This document shows, piece after piece, positions 1 through 11,600 of a stretch of 64,000 nucleotides of DNA. Made by a program: the position numbers and the translations under genes. The notes under the pieces were generated by a model. The model worked only from the letters and a program-made list of their open reading frames with translations, was not told where the DNA came from and searched no databases. Each line of letters opens with the position of its first letter. Position 1 is the first letter of the stretch. This DNA is from Sinotaia quadrata (taxonomy: Eukaryota; Mollusca; Gastropoda; Architaenioglossa; Viviparidae). The stretch covers positions 67,509,259 to 67,573,258 of the forward strand of contig CM054181.1 in the NCBI GenBank assembly GCA_028829895.1. Direction: 5' to 3'.

Positions 1-205
1 GACATATACTTGATCTTTCTCACCCATACACGCTTACATAGTTTATGTCCCATTTATTCAGTAATTAAATGAAAGTTATGGGTAATAAGTTTACTGGTTT
101 GATAGCAGACAATCTTAAATGAGCATTCATTTTGAAATCAACTTATTAGCTCATTTGGTAAGTATTCAGGAAAAAAAATATTTTAATTTAATCATCCTTT
201 TACAG

Positions 206-271
206 GTACATCCCAAAACTTCAACAGATGACCTTGATGAGCTTTCTTCATTGTTGCAAGTACCATTGGTG
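206..271 (+). CDS. EIF6: eIF6 exon, VHPKTS...LLQVPLV
   Basis: A 66 nt phase-0 exon encoding 22 residues. The acceptor is the pyrimidine-rich tract ending tttacag at 205 and the donor is GTATGT at 272. Its last residue V joins directly to AGTVNRGS of the next exon, as in other eIF6 proteins. Confidence 0.93.
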
Positions 272-3200
272 GTATGTCCTAGTCTTACATGTACATATAT
301 CAGTCATATATTGCTATTGATTCATAGTATTTTAAAAAAAATTATATATCTTCAATTATTTAATTAATTAGTGGCTGGAAATGTGTCCTTGATATATTGA
401 AGTAGTTATTAACTAGTAGCTGGAAATGTGTCCTTGATATATTGAAGTAGTTATTAATTAGTGACTGGAAATGTGTCCTTGATATATTGAAGTAGTTATT
501 AACTAGTAGCTGGAAATGTGTCCTTGATATATTGAAGTAGTTATTAATTAGTGACTGGAAATGTGTCCTTGATATACTTAAGTAGTTGTTAAATTAGTTC
601 ATTGCTTTAGGGGCCCTTCTTTAATAAATTTGGATTAGTAAAATACTTCATTCACGTTTGTTGTAGGAATGATGTATTCACATCTTATTGTAATAGTGAT
701 CACTTGTTAGCAGGAAGTAAAACTATAATTGTACATCTGTTCTCTATGGAAAATGTAACTGACGTTTAAAATAAAGTACTTTGATTGGCTGAAATCTGAA
801 ATGTGCCAAACCATATAACAAAATTAATCCCCAATTTTCCTCCACTAATTGTTTTTTAACCATTTTGGCTTAACATCTCTTTAGATTTTTGCCATACTTT
901 CACTAATATGGAAGGAAGCCATTATTTCAAAGAAGTTATTTTTATGGTTCACAGTTGGGTCACCACTTTTTCTGTTTGGCAAGTAATACCAGCAGGTGTT
1001 AAAATCTGCTTCATTTTTATTGTTGTAACAGGTAGATTAATAATTTTGACCAAGAGATTATTAAATGTCGTTAAAACATGATTTCAGCTAAATTTAGAAT
1101 AAATCCCCCCCCCATGTCTCTCCTAAAAGTACTTCATATGTGCTTAGGATAGTGTGTGTGTGTGTGTGTGTGTGCCTGTTTCCTATATTTTCACTTTGGA
1201 AATAACTGCCTTGCAGGATGGCATCAAAACCTTTTTTTAAAAATATTTTTTAAATCTGAAAACTCTTGGTTTGCTTATTAAAATTTGTACAATTTATTTT
1301 TATATAACTAACATTCTTTAATTATAATAAAAAGTTACATTTTCAGGTACAAAATGGTGATTATTGTGAAGATGAAAATATGCTATTGATTTTCATGAAT
1401 ATATTTAATGCCTAATTGTTAGTATAATGTGTTGCAATTGTAGCTTTATTTAAGACAATTATATTTTCAAAATGAAAATTTACCCCCTCTAAATTACAAT
1501 TGCAAAAAATAAAGTATTTAACTTTTTTTTCTTTTCTGGAGTGGAAAATGAAAGATTTATTAAATAAATTTCCATAAAATGATTATAAAACACAATAAGA
1601 AATTTAATGCTATAAAATGAAGATGTCAAAAAAACAATTGAAATCTTAATATGTTGTAAAATAGATTTTAAAAAAATATATAGCCTTAAATATGTACATT
1701 AAAAAACTTTATAATTTTATTATTATTTAGAACATGAATCAGAGAGAGATCAGATAGGAATTCTGTATTGTTTTGAAGATTTTTATAAAAATCACACAAT
1801 TGACACATATTTTACATATATTAAAACAAATTAATAAATAAATAAAATGTTTTCTGATGTTAAATTTTCTGTCAGTTAACCATTTAGCATGAATAGATTT
1901 TTTTCCTTTTAAAAAAAAGTTTTGTCTTTTAATTTAAAAATGAAATCACAGGCAGGAACAGTGAACAGAGGAAGTGATGTGATAGGTGCTGGACTTGTTG
2001 TGAATGACTGGATTGCATTTTGTGGACTAGATACCACAGCGACTGAAGTGTCAGTGATTGAGAGTGTGTTTAAACTGGGAGATGGTCAGCTATCCACCAT
2101 TAAATCTGACATGCGAGACTCTTTATTGGAGAGGTGTGTGCATTTTTTTCTTTATACTTTTGATTTTCATTATGCTATTTTGATTACATATTTTTTCCTT
2201 AGGTCACTCTTAGTCTTAACCTTTAACCAGAGAGTTTTTAGCCATCTACTATAATGCTGGCTTTTTGTTGGAGAGGTATGCTTCAGGGTTTAAAAATTAA
2301 AGAAAAAAGTAATTAGAATAACTGATATTATTTTTAAGTGTTTATTTCTTGAATCATCAAACCAACATCACTTTAATACTGGCAGCCTATTTTAATAAGG
2401 TTTGATAGGATTTACTACATACCTCTTAAATATCTGTACTTTTTTTTTTTAACTTCATAGATCTTAAAGTCTGTACTTCCTAGGGCAGCCTTGTTAAACA
2501 AGTTTTGATAGATTTTACTCCAGACATCTTAAATCTGTTCTCTCTAGTGCAGACTATTTAAGCAAATTTTGATAGGTTTTACTCCATAGATCTTAAAATC
2601 TGTTCTATGGTGCAGACTATTTAAGTAAGTTTTGATAGTTTTTACTCCATAGATCTTAAAATATATTCACTCCATAGATCTCTCTAGTGCAGACTATTTA
2701 ACTCTTAACGTCTCATAAGATATTTAGGTCAAACTCACTTGCTGTTGTGGAAGGTTCGTGACAAAATGGTCTAAAATCATGCTATAATGGTGCTTGCATT
2801 ATATTTTTTTTGTTTGAAGGGAGATCAATTTCAAATTTTTTCTAGTTGTCACAATATGGATTTTCTTTATGAAAAATATTTTTTGGCTAAATCTGTTTGG
2901 TAATTAAAACATATTTTAATTAGTACTTAATGATAATTTATTTGAAAACACAAATATTGTTTGAAAAATAATTGTAGATAAAAGAAAATATTAAATTTTG
3001 TGGAAATCATTGCAAAGGAGACTATAAACACAAGTAAACACATATATGAAGAAATAAAAATATTTAGCAGTCATTTGTAGCATATATAAACTCAGGTATG
3101 TCATTACTATGATTATTATGAAATGTCATAAATGCAGCAATTGAATATATAAAATAACTTATTTGAATGATGATGGATTCTTTTCAAAGTTTCCACACAA

Positions 3201-4098
3201 GTCATATTGGTTGCCTTTTATGAAAAATTTAATTTTTGTTTGTACTTATTGCCAAATAAAATAAATGCTAATTACTAGAGAACACTTTTTGTCACTCACT
3301 CGAAACTCCAAGGTGCATCTTGGTTGACAACAGTTTCTGGCTCAGTTTCAGTCAATTTCTGAAGAAGATGATGAAGAAAAATGGTCTGAGCTAGAAAATG
3401 AAATATCACTTTGGTTGTCTTCGCAAAAAGTAGCTTCACGATCAAATAAATGATAGTCTTATGTTTGTGTCGACTCAGTATCAAAATCCATAGAACGGAA
3501 ATGCCGACGCCATTTTAAAAAATTTTGAAGCAAGAAAATATTTGGAAAAAATAGACAGAGTGAAAATACACATGAGAAAAATAGAAAGCCAGCCAGCCAA
3601 GAAGTAACTTAAATAATTGCAAAGCATTGTGGGAGCTTGGTTCAAATAGGGAAAGCCAAAACGAGTTTCTCCCATAGCAACATACGGTGCATTCAGTAAG
3701 GGATGCTAGGGGAGATCATGACTGAAACTGAGCCAATGCACGGGCTGCTAAGGGACAATTAAGAGTTAAACAAGTTTTATTTAACCCATAGATCTCCATC
3801 AATGTTAAAGTGTGTTGTCTGTAATGCAGCCATTTAAAAATAGCTATTGAAAGTATGTAGTAAATGTCAAAACTACACTTTCTAAAAGGTACAAATATAA
3901 CCCTTCTTTCAAATTTTACTTTTATCTATAATTTGAAGAGAAAAATATCAAAATTTATACTTGTCTGCTAAACTGAAAAACAAGTTAAAGAATTGTTATG
4001 GTTTATTGTTTCATTCACCTTGTTCACTTTTCCAAGTTCCCACTTGTAAATTAATCTCTGATCAGTCACCTGTATTCTTTTGTTTCAGTATGACATAA
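206..4098 (+). CDS. EIF6: eIF6, eukaryotic translation initiation factor 6 (3' part: last three coding exons)
   Basis: eIF6 binds the 60S ribosomal subunit at the intersubunit face, blocks premature 40S joining and takes part in late nucleolar and cytoplasmic 60S maturation. Coding exons are 206-271, 1952-2133 and 4089-4098. Joined in frame they give 85 residues, matching about residues 161-245 of the 245-residue human protein. Hallmarks are [40 protein letters not shown] and the C-terminal MRDSLLE followed by SMT-stop (human ends DSLIDSLT). The upstream exons (start codon and first ~160 residues) lie left of the window. The last intron is enlarged by a minisatellite and a TTAA-type transposon. 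Canonical AATAAA hexamers occur downstream, the first at 4708-4713. Identity is by recognition of the family sequence and is very secure; the tiny terminal exon is inferred from phase and the expected C terminus. Confidence 0.95.
369..593. repeat. 45 bp minisatellite, 5 copies
   Basis: Five near-identical 45 bp units, each containing ctggaaatgtgtccttgat; copies alternate between tagtrgctgg and tagtgactgg starts. Lies in an eIF6 intron. Confidence 0.95.
1152..1174. repeat. (GT)n microsatellite
   Basis: Uninterrupted GT dinucleotide run of about 23 bp. Confidence 0.95.
1952..2133 (+). CDS. EIF6: eIF6 exon, AGTVNRGS...MRDSLLE
   Basis: A 182 nt exon (60 codons plus AG). It carries the FCGLDTT and VESVFKL-type segments of the C-terminal eIF6 pentein repeat. 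The donor is AG|GTGTGT. The open frame runs on past the donor into intron sequence, but the protein family ends only three residues after DSLLE/DSLID. Confidence 0.94.
2390..2697. repeat. ~60 bp diverged minisatellite, left part
   Basis: Four to five diverged units of the form aagttttgatag-(n)-tttactccatagatctt-(n)-tctgtnctctagtgcagactattt. The array resumes at 3770, on the far side of the TTAA element, so the element was inserted into it. Confidence 0.85.
2702..3765. mobile_element. piggyBac-type (TTAA) DNA transposon, non-autonomous
   Basis: The element is bounded by TTAA at 2698-2701 and 3766-3769. Its ends are inverted: CTCTTAACGTC on the left and, on the reverse strand, CTCTTAATTGTCCC on the right, with the first 7 bases identical. 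The flanking minisatellite closes up when one TTAA and the element are removed (gactatttaa-caagtttt matches intact units reading gactatttaagtaagtttt). This is an empty-site test within the sequence. At 1064 bp it is too short for a full transposase. A short plus-strand frame (3328-3453) with an acidic SEEDDEEKW segment could be a leftover transposase N terminus, but that is inference. TTAA target use is the hallmark of the piggyBac superfamily. Confidence 0.75.
3770..3835. repeat. ~60 bp minisatellite, right part
   Basis: One further diverged unit of the array at 2390-2697 (caagtttta, then catagatctcc, then a gcagccattt ending), separated from it by the TTAA element. Confidence 0.7.
4089..4098 (+). 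CDS. EIF6: eIF6 terminal coding micro-exon (SMT-stop)
   Basis: Acceptor ctgtattcttttgtttcag ends at 4088. One base, T, completes the split codon AG|T (Ser), then ATG ACA TAA gives S-M-T-stop. This yields ...DSLLESMT, almost the same as the human DSLIDSLT ending. Only 10 nt of the exon are coding; the rest is 3' UTR. Alternatives with acceptors at 2202 or 4380 give tails unlike the family. Confidence 0.8.
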
Positions 4099-4794
4099 GT
4101 TATTAGGGATTGCAAGGCCCAAGATTTCTCTGAAAAAGCACAGGCCCAAGAGTTGTTGGACATTGAAGGGTATAGCTTCACATTCACCAAAAAATGTTGT
4201 GTGAAGTTGAGCAGAAAGAAATAATGGAAAGAGTGATATAAATGTTTGAGTCATATTGTGAACATTGAAATTGTATGTAGATAAGATTGGCTGTGTACAA
4301 ACTATTTGCAATTATATTAATATGGCTTATAAAACTAATCTGTTCTTTTGCATTTTGTTTAATTTTTTTTGTATCCTCAGATGTGTGTCATAGTTATTAT
4401 AACTGTAACATTCACCTGTGATTTTTGAGACAAAAAATATGCTACACTTACAAAAGATCATAGTGCACCCAACATTTAACAATCATCATAATATCTGTGC
4501 ACACCAGGATCTTGATATCCTACCATTCTCACCTACCAGATTGGAGTGACTGTAGGTAGTCGTAAATTTTTTTGCAAAGATTTCTTTCAGCCAGTTCTCT
4601 TGAAATAACCATTGGAACTAACCTTCAAGCTGCTTTACTTAGAACATCTAACTTGTGATTTAGATTTGATTTTTAATACAAATAAGACATTTAAAAAAAT
4701 CCCAGTAAATAAACAAATTGGACTGTTGGGCAAATTCTTAAAATTCCAGAGTAATTGTGAGTGCAACAAAAATTTAAGTCTTCTCAAATGGTAA

Positions 4795-5057
4795 TCAAGG
4801 GAAAGAATTTGAATCCACAACCCCCAACTCACAGGCATACTTGGAAAGCAGTACCCCTAGGCCAGGGATGCACAAACTTTTTAGACCAGAGGGCCAAATT
4901 TCCAATTAGTAGTGCATGGAGGGCCGCAAGTCAAACTGCACATGGATGTCTCAGTAGAAAAATAACACACAAATAATGAAATAATGTGCTCCGAGGGCTG
5001 CACAGAATCCTGTCTCAGGCTGCAGTTTGTGCACCCCTGCCCTAGGCTGTAAGACAA
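4795..5057 (-). mobile_element. tRNA-derived SINE head, split by a hAT MITE
   Basis: On the minus strand, with the MITE removed, the sequence has a Pol III A-box-like AGCCTAGGGG (4852-4862 plus 5048-5049) and, about 36 nt later, a B-box-like GGATTCAAATTC (4816-4805). It resembles the tRNA-like heads of animal SINEs (cagcctagngg ... gcctgtgagttgggggt ... ggttcaaat). It does not fold as an intact tRNA here, so it is a SINE or tRNA relic rather than a functional tRNA gene. The body and tail toward lower coordinates are not clearly delimited. Confidence 0.5.
4863..5039. mobile_element. hAT-superfamily MITE, 177 bp
   Basis: Imperfect terminal inverted repeats: CAGGGATGCACAAACTTTTT on the left and, on the reverse strand, CAGGGGTGCACAAACTGC on the right. 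These are typical of hAT elements (CAGGGGTNNNCAAACT). The element is flanked by a perfect 8 bp target-site duplication CCCTAGGC at 4855-4862 and 5040-5047, the hAT signature. Internal sequence is non-coding. Confidence 0.92.
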
Positions 5058-7876
5058 GAAGTGCATTGAGTAGAGCCTCCATATTTCTGGCCTTAAAGCC
5101 AGAAACACCTCTGCTTTGACTGACTGACTTGGACTAGATTATTTGGATAGTTAGTGCTGATTCTTCATCATTTGGTGCATGTAAATCTACATTTTATTTT
5201 TTGGGGTGGGGTGGGGGAGGGTGTTCCATGGATTGAGATTAGACTGACTTGATTTTTTTGTTATGCTGCTTAAAATGGTGTCTTGCTTTATCCCTAGTCA
5301 TACAACTCATATTGTGTATTCATTACAACCCATCAATGTCCTTATGGTAATTTGGTTTTCTAGATGAGACATGAAGGTTGAAATCCACAGCATCACATTT
5401 AAAGAATAATAATTCAGAAAAATAAAACATACTTTGAAGATTTTTTGTTGAGTGATAATTTTGGAAACAAATGTGTGTTTGCAGAATGGTTACAATATAA
5501 TATGAAGGAACTAAATCCATTTATATTTTATTTCTTATTCTATTAATTCTGTTATAATTCTCTCAAAAGAACAGTTTATCTTTTTTATGCACTATTGTTT
5601 AGGTATTTACTTCTTTAAAACCTTTATACTATTTTATTGTTGGTAGTGTTTTAATGCAATGCCTATCATGTATGTTTTTTGCAGCTAAACATCTCAAATA
5701 AATTAAAATAAAAATAGGAAGTGAAAAGAGGCTGGAGATCAGTAAGAGATTAAAAACAACAAATGAAACCTACAGATAAACTGATGAGATGGTTGCAGTT
5801 ACTATAAATGCTTTTTTTTTTTTTTTAAAAGATTGAAGGAAACTGATAAATATGATAAACATGACAACTAACATCTCTAGTTTTATTATGTATACAACAG
5901 CAAAGTTTATCTTTAGAAAATTTAAATGTTCCTTTAAAAAAGTTTTTATTATTTTGTAGCTCAAGTATAATTTGCCAGTAATGAGAGTTTCTACATTAAC
6001 AGAATGATAATTTGATTGGACTTGTAAGAAACTGAAACAAAATGTAACAGAACAATAGTCAGAAAGTTTTAAATAAGCTCTTTTTATTGTTAAACCAGAT
6101 ACAAACCCCCAGAGACCTGAGACTCTTACACATTTTGGTTGCTATATAACTTTTATTATTGTATTATATTTACAGATAGTTATGGATGTATTTGTCAGTA
6201 CTGAAGAGTAAAGTGAGAAGTCTTCACAAAAATTCTTTTGGAAAACTAGTAAAACAAATAATTGTAATACAAACAACTATCTGGACAAAGTGTTAGACTT
6301 CTATTAGTGTATAGAAGGGAATTTATTGAATTTGTACAGCCAATATTCAGGTGAAAGTAATGTCTAAATTAAACAGTTTTTAGCACACTACAATTTCATA
6401 AAATTGTAATGGAACAATTCCAGTGTATGTTAATTCTTTTTTTTAGGGTGTGAGAGCATTACAAAGATTTTATGGTTGCTAGTCAACAGTCAAATGTTGG
6501 CAGATTTACAGCTTTTCAAATTTATTCTTTCAAGATATCAATCATACATACTGATGTTTACAAGAATTTTAAAACTTAGGTAGGGTTAACTTTCTTCTGG
6601 TGCTAAAAGATTTGTAATGGTTGTTAAAATGTGTTGTATTTGTTTCTGTATTTTCTACACTGTAAAAACTTCACAGCATTACTGTTTAATCATTTTGTGA
6701 TGCTATGTTTACCACCACCTCCAAGAAAAAGCTATGTTGAATTTAACTTCACTGCAAGGAAGAATAAATATTCCTGGATACATGAAAAAAAAATCTCCAA
6801 AAATGTAATAATTTATACAGTTCAAGAAAGTGCATCATATACTGAAAATTGCAATAGCCCCAAATATAACGTGATCATGAAATTAAATGACATTGCAGAC
6901 AATCTAAAGTATACAAAAAATACAAGCACATCTAAAAGTAAAATAAAAACACTGGTTCTAAAACTTAACCATCTGCTTCTTGTTAAAAAAATAACTAAAG
7001 GATAGGACTGGAAACTTTTAACATACATTTGAAATATCATTAGTCATGCAAGTCATTCACTACGATTGTAAAAATGCACACAAAATATTTATTAATATAT
7101 TCTTAAATAGGTGACCTACCTCTGTAAGCACTGTGCCTTTACAAAAATAACATGATTGAAAATAATAATGATAAGAGGTCTTTTTTAAAAGCAATAATTT
7201 AATTTAAAAAATGTATAATTAATGATGTTCAGTGAGTAAGTGTTAAATAAACTGTTTTTATTGTTTTAATTTTTGATCTAGTTATTACAGACACTTTGCA
7301 AGGTACTAAGGTTGAAAGCAACAATCTTTTCTAATTATTCAACAACAATGATTTAAACCAGCAACAATGGTGTAAATAAGCAACACTTTCCTAATTACTC
7401 AGAACCATGGCTGAAACAGTAACACTTTTCTAATAATTCATCATTGCATTTTTATATTTTCTTTGCTGTTTTAATATGACCAATCAGTGCTACAAACCCT
7501 AAGATTATAATAAAAATCTACATCTGAAATTTGGGACACAGTCTACACAATCAAATATGTGTCGATCAGTTGAAACAGGTAAATGATTTGTATAATCAAT
7601 CTTATTTAACATTAAAGTACTCTGCATTCTCAGGTAAAGTGAAAACAGATTCACAAAATTATTTTGATTTTTAAAAATTTCTTAAGAGTAAGCAAATTGT
7701 TTTGCTATCAGTGGTGAAGCTTTTAGATACAGCTAAATACAAGGTGCAAATCTTGGTATCTTGAAAAGCTAAATCTGTTCATTGAATAAGAAACTCAGAA
7801 GCTACATGCAGCTTTTCAATCTACATTTTATCATAATTTACTCCTAGAAAACATTTATCATAATTTACTCCTAGAA

Positions 7877-8180
7877 ACCTCATTGGAATTTAACAAAAAA
7901 AACTGGAGCAATCAAACAAGAAACATTTTAAAATTTGACAGTAAAAATTTAAAATAGCATTTTATACATAAATGTCATTGGAATTTAACAATAAAAAAAC
8001 AACGGAGCAATCAAACAAGAAACGTTTTAAAATTTGACAGTAAAAATTTAAAATAGCATTTTATACATAAATGTCATTGGAATTTAACAATAAATAAACC
8101 CAGAGCAATCAAACAAACATTTTAAAATTTGACAGTAAAAATTTAAAATAGCATTTTATAAATAAATGTCATTTTATTAC
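7877..8180. repeat. ~101 bp minisatellite, 3 copies
   Basis: Three consecutive units, each with cattggaatttaacaa, gagcaatcaaacaa and aaaatttgacagtaaaaatt. A 27 bp direct duplication (tcataatttactcctagaaa) precedes it at 7828-7880. Confidence 0.92.
8173..8178 (-). terminator. candidate CFAP418 poly(A) signal
   Basis: AATAAA on the minus strand about 400 nt after the CFAP418 stop codon. Position and hexamer fit a 3' UTR end; no transcript evidence is available. Confidence 0.4.
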
Positions 8181-8357
8181 AATATAAACTTAACAACACT
8201 TCCTCAAATGCCTGCCTGCATAGGTTGTGTATGATGGTTTAAAACAAAAGCATGGTTCATAATCAAATTATACACAATAAATTTACACAAGAACACTTTT
8301 TTCTACAAGTTACAATAAATTTACATAAGAACATACAGTCTTCTATCAAAGTTATAA

Positions 8358-8531
8358 AGGGACCTATGTTTAGCAAAATTACACAGAGGATCTTTAGGGA
8401 CATCTGTTTAGCAAAATTACACAGAGGATCTTTAGGGACATCTGTTTAGTAAAATTAAACAGAGGATCTTTATCTGTTTAGTAAAATTACACAGAGGATC
8501 TATAGGGACATCTGTTTAGCAAAATTACACA
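8358..8531. repeat. 38 bp minisatellite in the CFAP418 3' UTR region
   Basis: About five units built on ctgtttagcaaaattacac plus agaggatctttagggacat, some shortened. It lies 43-216 nt past the CFAP418 stop and is therefore probably transcribed as 3' UTR. Confidence 0.92.
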
Positions 8532-8573
8532 GTTTGAGATCCTAGAATTAAGACAGCCTATATTTTTATAACA

Positions 8574-8671
8574 TCAGTGCTTTCCACAAACCCACTTCAG
8601 CTCAGGCTCATTCAACTGCACCAGGTCCTTTATAGTTCGCCAGCTGCACTGGCAACAATAGGCACGAAAAC
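8574..8671 (-). CDS. CFAP418: CFAP418 exon 6 (terminal)
   Basis: 98 nt; acceptor CTACAG, completes Gly153 (G|GT), then [16 protein letters not shown] ... ELKWVCGKH and TGA at 8576-8574. It matches the human ending [11 protein letters not shown]...LRWVCGKH. Confidence 0.95.
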
Positions 8672-11600
8672 CTGTAGCATGTCAAATGAGAGAAGGAAAA
8701 AATGTCAAGTCAAGCATATTAGTAAGAAGATCTATCTGATATATTGTGAATTAAAATAAATAGTTTCCTGAATATTAATCAGCTATGCATGCATTAAGGA
8801 AGTAGGCCACCTATTCCTTGTATGCAAACTTGCTGGACTAAAGACTACTCAAAACCTTAGTAAGTGGTCTCACCATAGTACCAATTGTGAAGTAAAGCTT
8901 TATAATAGTGGGCTGTCTGGCAGGTATTCAGGAAAAACTTATTTTACTTAGAAAAATATATTTTCCATCATATAACCAATATGCATACAGAAAGGAAAAT
9001 CCTGAATAGGAGTTTGGAATTTCAGATGAGTAAAACATAATGCAGATATATGGAGTTCAAATATGCAAGGATGTAGTGGTGGTGGTGGTGGGAGGAACTT
9101 CTTAATTGTGTAATGAAGAGGGAATGACTGAGTGAGTGCCAGAGGATGCAAAGAAAGATTAGAAACACAGACAGACATATTTTTAAGAGAGAATCTAGAG
9201 ATGGTTAAGGGGCTTGTTGTCATGATGTCTCTCAATATAACATTCCTATAAAATGCTACACTTGACAAAATGGCTGTCATCTTGTGGGCTTGTGACAGTC
9301 TGGGCAAGCAAATGGGGCACATTTATATGCATTGCTAAAAGCCAGGTTGACAGTGTTAGGGGACTGCATGCATTTCTCACACAAGGAGAGATGAGCAGAA
9401 ATTTTCAGGACTTTATAACCTAAAGGATTTAGACTTATAAAGATAAATGTTAAGCCCTCTAACTGGGTTTTGCATGAGAGAATTATTTGCCATCTTACAT
9501 GAATGGCAAAAGAGAGATAAAGACTGACTGATTTCCATGGTCAGGCAGTCTGCCAAGAAAAATGTTTTTATTACTAACTTTATTGCTTCATCACAAAGGT
9601 TTGTAATAAAAGGAATCCCAGACAAGGCATGAATTCCATTAATTCTGCAAGACAAAGGTAAAACTAGCAAGAATAGTTTTTTTAAGACAGAGCTTAACAT
9701 ATTTACTCTTCCAGAAGTTTATAATGACTGAAATTTTAACGATCCAAACTATTCCCAAATCCTAGGCAGGAAGATAGGAACAGTCTGGCGTCTCTGCATA
9801 TTAGCAAGAAGATTAATCCGATATTCATCTGTGAATCTGACTAGTCTACTGAAGTGTTTACAAGCAAAGACCTATAACTTTAATCAAGAGAGCTGTAGGT
9901 TTTCTTATTTCAAACAGTATCCAAAGAAATTGGCTATTCCTGCCATTGCAATATAAGGATGCACTGGAAGTTTCCTCAGAATTTCCACTGCACTTGCACC
10001 CAAACAGTAAACTTATCCATGCCTTTCACCCTTTCAATCAAAACAAGTTTAATGGATGTGCCTTATTAGGAAGACCAGAAGGAAAGCATCTTTATCCAAG
10101 AATAAAGAGTCCAAAGATAATACATTAAGAGTGACAGAATTTGGTAAGGCCCTTTATCTTCATTGACAGGCATGAAGTTCTGTTCTTTGCTATGCTATTT
10201 ACCAAATGAATAATAATGGCATTATGTAACAACAGCACTTAAGTTTTCTTCACCATCTGAAAGTTGCTGTGATGGTTGTGAAGGAAGGTGAAACCTCCTC
10301 TTGCTATGTATGGGTAAGAGCCAACAACAGCAGCTGCTGTCATCCATCTTGTAGACTTTGAAGATCTACTGCCCTAGAAGAGCGAAGTAGTTGAGTGAAG
10401 CAGTAAAACAGCTTTTATATTATATATACAGTTGTTATTTTAATTATAAATATATGATATTACAGTTATCCAACAATCAAAAGACAAATATTCATTAATT
10501 TAGCTTTTTGTGGGGAGCAATTAGACAATTTCTGAATAACTTTTATTACTACTGTTTGTGGCTTTTATTATAGTTCAAATATAGTCCCTATTTTTTTTTA
10601 CTCTGACATTATAAAGCTAATGCCGGTAAATGTTAGCTCTATGTAAACTGACCAATCAGTGAGCAACTGCTTTGTGCTATAAAGCTATTCTATAAATAGC
10701 AGCTGTCAAGGAAAGATCTAAAGGATGAACCCTATTGTTGACTTGTTGGTATCTCCTACAGTATGCTTGTCTGCATGATGGAAAGGGAAGATCTAAGGGA
10801 TTAATCCTATGGTTGACTGGTTGGTATCTCCTACAGTATGCTTAACTCCGTGAGGGAAATGAAAGATCTAAGGGAAGGGCCCTATGGCTGACTGGTTGGT
10901 ATCTCCTACAGTATGCTTTCTGCATGAGGGAAATGAAAGATCTAACGGATGAACCCTATGGTTGACTGATTGGTATCTCCTATAGTATGCTTGTTAGCAT
11001 GATGGAAAGGGAAGATTAAGGGATGAACCCTATGGCTGACTAATAGTATTTCCTATAGTATGCTTGCCTGTATGATGGAAAGGAAAGATCTAATGGATGA
11101 ACCCTATGTCTAATTCTGGTTGGTATCCTACAGTTTGCTTTCTACATGATGGAAAAATTAATTTCATTAGCTGGAATTAAATCATGAAAATGTTACTTTC
11201 ACAGGCCAGAACATGCATAATTAAATCATTTTGGGAAAAATATACCTTCATTGGCTAAAGAACACAGGAGCAAGTCATTTGAATGCATTCTCTAATCTGA
11301 ACAATGTAAAATATTTGAACAGTAAAGTACAAAGACTCCCTTGTACATAATGTTTTTGATAGTTAACAATGTAGCCGACATAAGATGGGCAATTAAATGC
11401 CATAACTAATCTAGTAACTGATAACTCAATTATTTTCATGGTTATAAGTATTCTTTTAAAAAAAAATAATATAAAAACTATAACAACATCCCCCCCCAAC
11501 CACACACTATAATATAAGAAAAACCAACATGAATCTAAAGATTATGTTTTTTATGTAGCAAGCCAGCAGTACTATGGCCATACCTCTTGCAAATGACAGC

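Larger units (their letters stand above)
272..1951 (+). other. eIF6 intron
   Basis: AT-rich intron of 1.68 kb. It contains a 45 bp minisatellite (369-593) and a GT microsatellite (1152-1174). No other coding or structured signal is visible. Confidence 0.85.
4099..8173. other. eIF6 3' UTR and eIF6/CFAP418 convergent spacer
   Basis: AT-rich and CpG-poor. Candidate eIF6 poly(A) signals are AATAAA at 4708-4713 and several near 5695-5715. The SINE with nested hAT MITE lies at about 4795-5060, diverged short repeats at 7311-7440 and a 101 bp minisatellite at 7877-8180. A 124-codon ATG frame at 6631-7005 matches no family I know. Confidence 0.7.

Noticed and set aside
2203..2254. Alternative last eIF6 exon after a 69 nt intron (acceptor ccttag at 2202)
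   Set aside because: Gives a 17-residue tail unlike any eIF6, whereas 4089 reproduces the conserved short ending.
4795..4862. Functional tRNA gene
   Set aside because: A- and B-box-like sequences exist but are split by a MITE and do not form a proper cloverleaf; SINE relic.
6631..7005. 124-codon plus-strand ATG frame between eIF6 and CFAP418
   Set aside because: Low-complexity Lys/Asn/Ser-rich translation as expected from AT-rich DNA, no domain or family recognised, no splice or promoter support.
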